DNA of 11,749 nt from an uncultured Acinetobacter sp. GTDB taxonomy: Bacteria; Pseudomonadota; Gammaproteobacteria; Pseudomonadales; Moraxellaceae. Below, piece by piece: positions 7,252 to 11,749 of this stretch. Position 1 is the stretch's first letter. Each line of letters starts with the position of its first letter. Position numbers and translations under genes: made by a program. The stretch covers positions 1 to 11,749 of the forward strand of contig CAAGMP010000196.1 of NCBI GenBank assembly GCA_900771065.1, read 5' to 3'. A model generated the notes under the pieces. The model was not told the DNA's origin and did no database searches. It was given only the letters and a program-made list of their open reading frames with translations.

Positions 7252-8289
7252 ATGGATATTACAGAATTATTGGCGTTTTCAGCACGCAATAAAGCATCGG
7301 ATTTGCATTTATCTGCGGGTATGCCACCCATGATTCGTGTAGATGGTGAAGTGCGCCGTATTAATTTACCACCTTTAGAACATAAAGATGTACATAAGTT
7401 AGTTTATGACATTATGAACGATAAACAACGTCGTGATTATGAAGAAAACCTTGAAACGGACTTTTCTTTTGAAGTACCGAACGTTGCACGTTTTCGTGTG
7501 AACGCATTTAACCAAAACCGTGGTGCAGGCGCAGTATTTCGTACCATTCCGTCTAAAGTGTTGACGATGGAAGAATTGGGAATGAGTGGTATTTTTAAGG
7601 AAATTGCCGAATACCCACGAGGATTGGTTTTAGTCACAGGTCCAACAGGTTCAGGTAAATCGACCACTTTAGCTGCAATGATCGATTATATTAACGATAA
7701 CCGTTATGACCATATTTTGACCGTAGAAGACCCAATCGAATTCGTACATGAATCTAAAAAATGCTTGGTGAACCAACGTGAAGTACATCGAGATACGCAT
7801 GGCTTTAACGCTGCATTGCGTTCTGCGTTGCGTGAAGACCCTGACATTATTTTGGTTGGTGAGATGCGTGATTTAGAAACGATTCGCTTGGCGTTAACAG
7901 CTGCGGAAACAGGTCACTTGGTTTTTGGTACATTACATACAACCTCGGCTGCAAAAACCATTGACCGTGTTATTGACGTTTTCCCTGCGGAAGAAAAAGA
8001 TATGGTTCGTGCTATGTTATCTGAATCATTACAAGCAGTTATTTCACAAACCTTATTGAAAAAAAATGGCGGTGGTCGTGTTGCTGCACATGAAATTATG
8101 ATTGGGATTCCTGCAGTACGTAACTTAATTCGTGAAAACAAAGTGGCGCAAATGTATTCTGCCATTCAAACAGGTGCAAACTATGGCATGACAACGCTCG
8201 ACCAAAGTTTAAAAACCTTAGTCAGCAAAGGAATTATTAGTGTGCAAACTGCTCGTACAGCCGCAAAACAACCAGAAGCATTTGTGTAA
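7252..8289 (+). CDS. pilT: PilT, type IV pilus retraction ATPase
   Basis: PilT is a hexameric secretion-type ATPase at the cytoplasmic base of the type IV pilus. It depolymerises the pilin fibre and so drives twitching motility and DNA-uptake retraction. Motifs with M1 at 7252: an N-terminal PAS-like region 1-100, Walker A GPTGSGKST (130-138), Asp box TVEDPIE (157-163), Walker B ILVGE with E204, His box H222 and H229 (TGHLVFGTLH), and the retraction-specific AVRNLIRE (288-295; AIRNLIRE in Pseudomonas). The positions match P. aeruginosa PilT almost residue for residue, and the length (345) is standard. The ATG at 7252 has GGGGA seven bases upstream; an in-frame TTG at 7240 overlaps that site and is rejected. 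pilU follows after 13 bases. Confidence 0.97.
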   Translation: MDITELLAFSARNKASDLHLSAGMPPMIRVDGEVRRINLPPLEHKDVHKLVYDIMNDKQRRDYEENLETDFSFEVPNVARFRVNAFNQNRGAGAVFRTIPSKVLTMEELGMSGIFKEIAEYPRGLVLVTGPTGSGKSTTLAAMIDYINDNRYDHILTVEDPIEFVHESKKCLVNQREVHRDTHGFNAALRSALREDPDIILVGEMRDLETIRLALTAAETGHLVFGTLHTTSAAKTIDRVIDVFPAEEKDMVRAMLSESLQAVISQTLLKKNGGGRVAAHEIMIGIPAVRNLIRENKVAQMYSAIQTGANYGMTTLDQSLKTLVSKGIISVQTARTAAKQPEAFV

Positions 8290-8302
8290 GGTATGAGAAA
8301 AC

Positions 8303-9421
8303 ATGGATTTTAATGATTTATTAAATTTAATGATTCAACAAAAAGCATCGGATTTGTTTATTACGGCTGATGTTGAACCATCAATGAAAATCAATGGTCA
8401 AATTGTTCCTGTCGCAAAAACTAAATTATCGGGTGAAGTGATTGCTCAACTTATTTACGCCATTATGAGCGAAAAGCAGCGCCAAGAATTTGAAAAAACC
8501 CGTGAATGTAACTTTGCTATTTCTAATCGTGATAAAACAGCGCGTTTTCGTGTCAGTGCCTTTCAGCAACGCGATATGCCAGGCATGGTGTTACGTCGTA
8601 TTGAAACTAAAATTCCAACCCTTGAAGAATTAAATTTACCACCAACGTTGAAAGATTTAGCCTTAGAAAAACGTGGGATTATTATTTTTGTTGGTGCAAC
8701 AGGTACAGGTAAATCGACTTCTTTAGCGTCAATGATTGGTTATCGTAATCACAATACCAAAGGTCATATCATTACTATTGAAGATCCAATTGAATTTGTA
8801 CATCAACATGCAGGTTGTATTATTACTCAGCGCGAAGTAGGCATTGACACCGATTCTTTTGAAATTGCGTTAAAAAATACTTTGCGTCAAGCACCCGATG
8901 TCATCTTAATTGGTGAGATTCGTTCGCGTGAAACTATGGATTATGCCATTGCCTTTGCTGAAACAGGTCACTTAGTTTTTGCAACGCTACATGCCAACAA
9001 TGCGAACCAAGCTTTAGACCGTATTATTCATTTCTTTGAAGCAGATCGTCATAGCCAATTGTTTATGGATTTATCTTTAAACTTACGTGCAATTATTGCC
9101 CAACAGCTGATTCCAACTATTGATGGCAATTCAAGACGTGCTGCAATTGAAGTTTTAATTAACTCACCGTTGGTTTCCGATTTAATTCGTAAAGGTGAAG
9201 TACATGAAATTAAAGCATTAATGAAACGCTCACGTGAATTGGGTATGCAAACGTTTGACCAAGCATTGTATGATTTATATAAGACCAAACAAATTAGTTA
9301 TAAAGATGCATTAAAACATGCAGATTCACCAAATGACTTACGTTTACAAATTAAGCTTTCTGAGGAAGGCGGCAGTCATTTAATGCATGCAACGAGCAAC
9401 ATTACTTTTGATGGTCAATAA
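8303..9421 (+). CDS. pilU: PilU, PilT-dependent retraction ATPase paralogue
   Basis: PilU is the accessory retraction motor that works with PilT to pull pili against load. It shares the PilT architecture: Walker A GATGTGKST (131-139), TIEDPIEFVH (about 158-167), Walker B ILIGE ending at E205, and His box H223/H230 (TGHLVFATLH). It lacks a good AIRNLIRE; the corresponding segment reads LVSDLIRKGE, as expected for PilU. The C-terminal tail beyond about 345 is longer than in PilT, giving 372 residues against 345. The start ATG is 13 bases after the pilT stop, with a GAGAAA purine run in front, so pilTU form one operon. It ends at the hairpin terminator 9423-9449. Confidence 0.96.
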   Translation: MDFNDLLNLMIQQKASDLFITADVEPSMKINGQIVPVAKTKLSGEVIAQLIYAIMSEKQRQEFEKTRECNFAISNRDKTARFRVSAFQQRDMPGMVLRRIETKIPTLEELNLPPTLKDLALEKRGIIIFVGATGTGKSTSLASMIGYRNHNTKGHIITIEDPIEFVHQHAGCIITQREVGIDTDSFEIALKNTLRQAPDVILIGEIRSRETMDYAIAFAETGHLVFATLHANNANQALDRIIHFFEADRHSQLFMDLSLNLRAIIAQQLIPTIDGNSRRAAIEVLINSPLVSDLIRKGEVHEIKALMKRSRELGMQTFDQALYDLYKTKQISYKDALKHADSPNDLRLQIKLSEEGGSHLMHATSNITFDGQ

Positions 9422-9422
9422 A

Positions 9423-9449
9423 AAAAGGCTTCTCTAAGAGAAGCCTTTT
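9423..9449. terminator. Bidirectional intrinsic terminator between pilU and fur
   Basis: A 12-bp perfect stem, AAAAGGCTTCTC (9423-9434) with GAGAAGCCTTTT (9438-9449), closes a TAA loop. It starts two bases after the pilU stop and ends 10 bases before the fur stop. A runs on the left and T runs on the right let it terminate both convergent transcripts. Confidence 0.9.
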
Positions 9450-9459
9450 CCAATCTAAA

Positions 9460-9897
9460 TTATCTTTTACGAAAAGCATCTTGGCATTCGCTGGCATCGC
9501 AATAACCATATAAATTGAGCGAATGCCCTGTCAATTGGAAGCCATATTTTTGCGCAACTTCATGTTGTTCGTGTTCAATCACTTCATTGGTAAATTCAAC
9601 GACTTTATTACAGTTTTGACAAACCAAATGATCATGATGATCATCTTGCATAATTTCAAATACAGAATGATTATTTTCAAAATGATGGCGTTGAATAATG
9701 CCAGCAGCTTCAAATTGAGTTAATACACGATACACTGTTGCTAAACCGACATCTTCACCTTGTTCTAGTAAAGTTTTATAAATATCTTCAGCGCTTAAGT
9801 GATGCTGTCTAGAGTTTTCTAACAATTCCAAGATCTTAATTCTGGGCAATGTTACTTTAAGTCCAGCTTTTCGTAAGTCTTGATTAGAAATAGGCAT
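9460..9897 (-). CDS. fur: Fur, ferric uptake regulator
   Basis: Fur is the iron-sensing repressor of siderophore and iron-uptake genes; its dimer binds AT-rich Fur boxes when loaded with Fe2+. The 145-residue protein has the winged helix at about 1-83, including LRKAGLKVTLPRIKILELL and the recognition stretch GLATVYRVLTQFE (51-63). The metal and dimerisation domain follows. H33, E81 and the HHDH cluster (87-90) provide regulatory-metal ligands, and two pairs, C93/C96 (CQNC) and C133/C138 (CDASEC), form the structural zinc site at the same numbers as in E. coli Fur. The ATG at 9897 has a GAGAG ribosome site 9 bases upstream. It diverges from bamE across 111 bp, a pairing also common in Pseudomonas (fur/omlA). 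Confidence 0.97.
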   Translation of the reverse strand: MPISNQDLRKAGLKVTLPRIKILELLENSRQHHLSAEDIYKTLLEQGEDVGLATVYRVLTQFEAAGIIQRHHFENNHSVFEIMQDDHHDHLVCQNCNKVVEFTNEVIEHEQHEVAQKYGFQLTGHSLNLYGYCDASECQDAFRKR

Positions 9898-9917
9898 GAA
9901 TTTGGTCTCTCAACAAA

Positions 9918-9946
9918 ATTAAAGTTGGAATAGGCAATAAAGTTAA
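9918..9946 (-). promoter_or_regulatory. Predicted fur promoter
   Basis: On the minus strand TTAACT (9941-9946) and TTTAAT (9918-9923) are 17 bases apart: 4 of 6 and 5 of 6 consensus matches. Transcription would start near 9911, leaving a leader of about 15 bases that still includes the GAGAG ribosome site. I see no good Fur box over it, so autoregulation is not supported by sequence alone. Confidence 0.45.
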
Positions 9947-9958
9947 GATGCAGTATGA

Positions 9959-9986
9959 TTGATATTGAAATCAAATGCATCATAAT
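9959..9986 (+). promoter_or_regulatory. Predicted bamE promoter overlapping a small inverted repeat
   Basis: TTGATA (9959-9964) and CATAAT (9981-9986) are 16 bases apart, giving a start near 9993 and a leader of about 16 bases. The -35 forms one arm of the dyad TTGAT/ATCAA (9959-9963 with 9970-9974), a possible operator. Confidence 0.45.
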
Positions 9987-10008
9987 TAATTTGGGATAGT
10001 GTAGCAAA

Positions 10009-10407
10009 ATGCAAAAAATTATGTTGGCGTTATTAGCCACCTCACTGATCACAGGATGTTCCACGTTTGGCGTTTATAAAGTAGACATTCCTCAAGGTAC
10101 ACCATTAACCCAAGCTCAAGCTGCAAAAGTTCAAGTTGGTATGAATTATCAACAAGTCCGCTTTTTACTCGGTACACCTACTATTTTTGATCCACTTAAT
10201 CCATCACGCTGGGATTATATTTATAGTTATATTCCAGGAACTTATGCGAAACAAGCCGATATTGCGGCTGCAAATGGACAACATTTAAAAATCTATTTTG
10301 ATCAAGATGGTATTGTAACGCAAATTGAAGGCTTAGAAACCATTCCAGAAACACAACCTGGTTTACCAAGCTCAAAAGAAGCGATTTTAACAGCACCTTC
10401 ACTTTAA
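10009..10407 (+). CDS. bamE: BamE (SmpA/OmlA) outer-membrane assembly lipoprotein
   Basis: BamE is a lipoprotein of the BAM complex, which folds beta-barrel proteins into the outer membrane. The N-terminus is a short lipoprotein signal peptide with lipobox ITGC, so C17 is the lipidated residue. Ser at +2 (not Asp) directs it to the outer membrane. The mature part carries the SmpA/OmlA fold: VQVGMNYQQVRFLLGTP (42-58), DPLNPSRWDYIYSY (61-74) and LKIYFDQDGIVTQIEG (93-108). Length 132 exceeds E. coli BamE (113), the extra being a Pro/Ser/Thr-containing tail after about 110. The start ATG has a GGGA about 12 bases upstream, rather far for a ribosome site. It is monocistronic and divergent from fur. 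Confidence 0.95.
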   Translation: MQKIMLALLATSLITGCSTFGVYKVDIPQGTPLTQAQAAKVQVGMNYQQVRFLLGTPTIFDPLNPSRWDYIYSYIPGTYAKQADIAAANGQHLKIYFDQDGIVTQIEGLETIPETQPGLPSSKEAILTAPSL

Positions 10408-10540
10408 AAAACTGAATTAATTAGGAGAACGAGTTGTTTTAGTGCACTCAATGGCTTGTTGTTTCGATTTAAAAAGAAAGCGTTGCGCTATTTTATATCT
10501 ATAAAGTGAATGCGAGATTCTTTTTAGCCCAAAATACTCA
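10408..10540. other. Non-coding segment after bamE, no gene recognised
   Basis: No credible gene is visible between bamE and the inverted repeat at 10541. A strong ribosome-site-like AGGAG (10423-10427) is followed 6 bases later by TTG-TTT-TAG, a dead end of two codons. A GTG at 10442 opens a 20-codon frame ending at the TAA near 10504, with nothing family-like in it. It may simply be the 3' untranslated part of the bamE messenger. Confidence 0.5.
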
Positions 10541-10576
10541 CCCTTCAAATTAGATGATAAAGTCTAATTTGAAGGG
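10541..10576. terminator. Perfect 14-bp hairpin between convergent bamE and the PA4642-like gene
   Basis: CCCTTCAAATTAGA (10541-10554) pairs perfectly with TCTAATTTGAAGGG (10563-10576) around an 8-base loop. On the plus strand it is followed by CTTATTTATTATT, a loose T-rich tail. On the minus strand the tail is TGAGTATTTT. It is most likely the shared terminator for bamE and the convergent gene ending at 10596, although the T tracts are imperfect. Confidence 0.65.
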
Positions 10577-10595
10577 CTTATTTATTATTCAAGTT

Positions 10596-10883
10596 TTATG
10601 CAAATTTAGCCAATACATCTAAAAATGGTTGTGCTTGACGTGGAAATTGTGCAATCACATCATGAATGCGTTGACCGTCTGCATCGGTTGCATTGATGTT
10701 ACGACCTTGTGCTAAAAATTCTACAATTAAACGCTCATAATCGGTTGGGCGCATATGTTTAAATGCATGATATAAAACATGAAAATCGGCATCAATACCT
10801 TCTGGTGGCAATTGATCTAAGTAAGCAAATACACGTTCATCTGACCATTCTTCATTGAATGTTGCTGGTTGAGATAATGCCAT
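10596..10883 (-). CDS. Small conserved PA4642-like protein, function unknown
   Basis: This 95-residue soluble acidic protein has no signal peptide or membrane segment. The core NEEWSDERV (10-18) and ADFHVLYHAFKHMR (32-45) recall the conserved gammaproteobacterial family of Pseudomonas PA4642, a match from memory. Residues about 58-90 (AQGRNINATDADGQRIHDVI...) read like a single ankyrin-type repeat. I chose the ATG at 10883 because GGAG lies 6 bases upstream. The longer TTG start (10910) lies inside the hairpin of the preceding terminator, and an ATG at 10895 sits over the ribosome site with none of its own. It lies downstream of minE on the same strand, beyond a terminator, so it depends on read-through or on a promoter I cannot identify. 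Confidence 0.75.
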   Translation of the reverse strand: MALSQPATFNEEWSDERVFAYLDQLPPEGIDADFHVLYHAFKHMRPTDYERLIVEFLAQGRNINATDADGQRIHDVIAQFPRQAQPFLDVLAKFA

Positions 10884-10900
10884 TGCATTCTCCATAATAT

Positions 10901-10933
10901 AAAAAGGCAAAATAACTGTCGCTATTTTGCCTT
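10901..10933 (-). terminator. Intrinsic terminator after minE
   Basis: On the minus strand AAGGCAAAATA (10923-10933) pairs with TATTTTGCCTT (10904-10914), an 11-bp perfect stem with an 8-base loop. It runs into TTTTT (10901-10905). It ends the min operon and lies only about 10 bases before the ribosome site of the next gene. Confidence 0.85.
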
Positions 10934-10965
10934 GATTTGTTCAAATTAACTAATCAGAATTCAGA

Positions 10966-11238
10966 TTATTTATCTTCAGGTAAATTGATATTCATTTCGA
11001 GCATTTCAATATTGGCTTCAGAACGTACTGACATTTGAATATGATTTTCATCAACACCACGCACATAACGATTCACGACTTGCATGATTTCTTTTTTCAT
11101 CTGATCAATTTTTTCAGGATTTAAACGTCGAGATAAACCTTGTTCAGAAGCAACAATCACCTTTAAACGGTCTTTTGCCAATTTTGCACTGGTTGGTTTT
11201 GGCTCGCTGCCAAACATTTTACTCCAGAAACCTGCCAT
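10966..11238 (-). CDS. minE: MinE, cell-division topological specificity factor
   Basis: MinE stimulates MinD ATPase at the membrane, drives the pole-to-pole Min oscillation and so keeps the Z ring at midcell. The 90-residue protein (88 in E. coli) has the N-terminal membrane-binding stretch MAGFWSKMFG and the anti-MinCD helix AKDRLKVIVA (21-30). The C-terminal dimer and specificity domain follows (about 36-88, with ILPEKI-type NPEKIDQMKKEIMQVVNRYV). The start is the ATG at 11238: GGAG sits 6 bases upstream inside the end of minD. A TTG four codons earlier overlaps that site and is rejected. One base separates it from the minD stop, so translation is probably coupled. Confidence 0.97.
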   Translation of the reverse strand: MAGFWSKMFGSEPKPTSAKLAKDRLKVIVASEQGLSRRLNPEKIDQMKKEIMQVVNRYVRGVDENHIQMSVRSEANIEMLEMNINLPEDK

Positions 11239-11239
11239 C

Positions 11240-11749
11240 TTATGCTCCAAATAATCGTGCTAACCAACCTTTTGGTTTAGCAGTAATGTGACGATATTCA
11301 CGCTCTTCCCCAAGAAAACGCGCAACTAAATCGTCATAAGCTTGCCCAGATTCGGACGATGAATAAAGAATGACAGGCTTTCCTTCATTTGAAGCTTGTA
11401 AAACAGCTTTACATTCAGGAATAACGCCCAATGTTGCAACCCGTAAAATATCTTTAGAAATATCGTCAATGCTTAACATTTCTTGTTTTTCAGCCCGTGC
11501 AGGATTGTAGCGAGTAATACAAAGATGCTTACGAATTCGTCCTTCGTTTTGTTCTACTCTTTTTGTTTTGCTATCTAACATACCAATAATTCGGTCTGAA
11601 TCGCGTACAGACGAAATTTCAGGATTAGTAACGATAATTGCCTCATCAGCATGGTACATAGCCAAAATAGCACCACGTTCGATACCCGCAGGCGAATCAC
11701 AAATAATATAGTCAAATTCTTGTGATAATTCATCCATCACACGTGCAAC
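11240..11749 (-). CDS. minD: MinD, septum-site ATPase (C-terminal 169 residues; 5' end beyond the window)
   Basis: MinD is the membrane-cycling ATPase that recruits MinC and is released by MinE. The reading frame is open to the right edge, so the true start and the deviant Walker A (KGGVGKT type) lie outside. What is visible begins VARVMDEL. It includes the switch/Walker B region YIICDSPAGIE, the strongly conserved NPEISSVRDSDRIIG, ITRYNPAR, a GVIPE strand, the ASNEGKPV segment, and the C-terminal amphipathic membrane-targeting helix KGWLARLFGA. About 100 N-terminal residues are missing if it is as long as E. coli MinD (270). An internal GTG at 11740 is not the start. minC is expected further right. 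Confidence 0.97.
   Translation of the reverse strand, partial: VARVMDELSQEFDYIICDSPAGIERGAILAMYHADEAIIVTNPEISSVRDSDRIIGMLDSKTKRVEQNEGRIRKHLCITRYNPARAEKQEMLSIDDISKDILRVATLGVIPECKAVLQASNEGKPVILYSSSESGQAYDDLVARFLGEEREYRHITAKPKGWLARLFGA

Noticed and set aside
9957..9975. Possible Fur box in the fur/bamE gap
   Set aside because: Only about 8 of 19 positions fit the GATAATGATAATCATTATC consensus, no better than expected in AT-rich DNA.

Overview
The window is a stretch of ordinary core chromosome from a low-GC gammaproteobacterium, most likely the genus Acinetobacter (Moraxellaceae). The 3' part of the 5S rRNA, AT-rich codon use, and the close order of yggS/pilT/pilU and fur/bamE with a minDE operon all fit that group. 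The genus call rests on recognition, not on a search; I do not name a species.

Layout. Positions 1-75 are the 3' end of a 5S rRNA gene, so an rrn operon ends here, followed by a strong intrinsic terminator (83-108). On the minus strand come a TIGR01777/YfcH-type SDR-family protein (119-1018) and a four-helix membrane protein (1080-1526). A 290-bp intergenic region holds a perfect 11-bp terminator hairpin on the plus strand with no annotated gene in front of it. That makes it the most interesting non-coding signal in the window: a small RNA or an attenuated sbcD leader. Then sbcD and sbcC (1817-6451) form a plus-strand operon for the SbcCD nuclease that opens DNA hairpins. yggS (6448-7134, minus) converges on sbcC, and their stop codons share a TTAA.

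yggS diverges from pilT-pilU (7252-9421, plus), the two retraction ATPases of type IV pili. A compact hairpin terminator (9423-9449) separates pilU from the convergent fur gene (9460-9897, minus), which encodes the ferric uptake regulator. fur diverges from bamE (10009-10407, plus), an outer-membrane assembly lipoprotein. After a 188-bp gap with a perfect 14-bp inverted repeat come three minus-strand genes read from the right edge inward: minD (5' part outside the window), minE, and a small PA4642-like protein behind a terminator.

Functions are mixed housekeeping: DNA repair (SbcCD), PLP homeostasis (YggS), twitching motility (PilT/PilU), iron control (Fur), outer-membrane biogenesis (BamE) and division-site placement (MinD/MinE). 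I see no mobile element, CRISPR array, phage gene, tRNA or sign of recent transfer. I found no undescribed multi-gene system. The findings are modest regulatory and non-coding leads. Start codons for yggS, pilT, minE and the PA4642-like gene were moved inward from the longest possible ORF on the basis of Shine-Dalgarno placement and family length.
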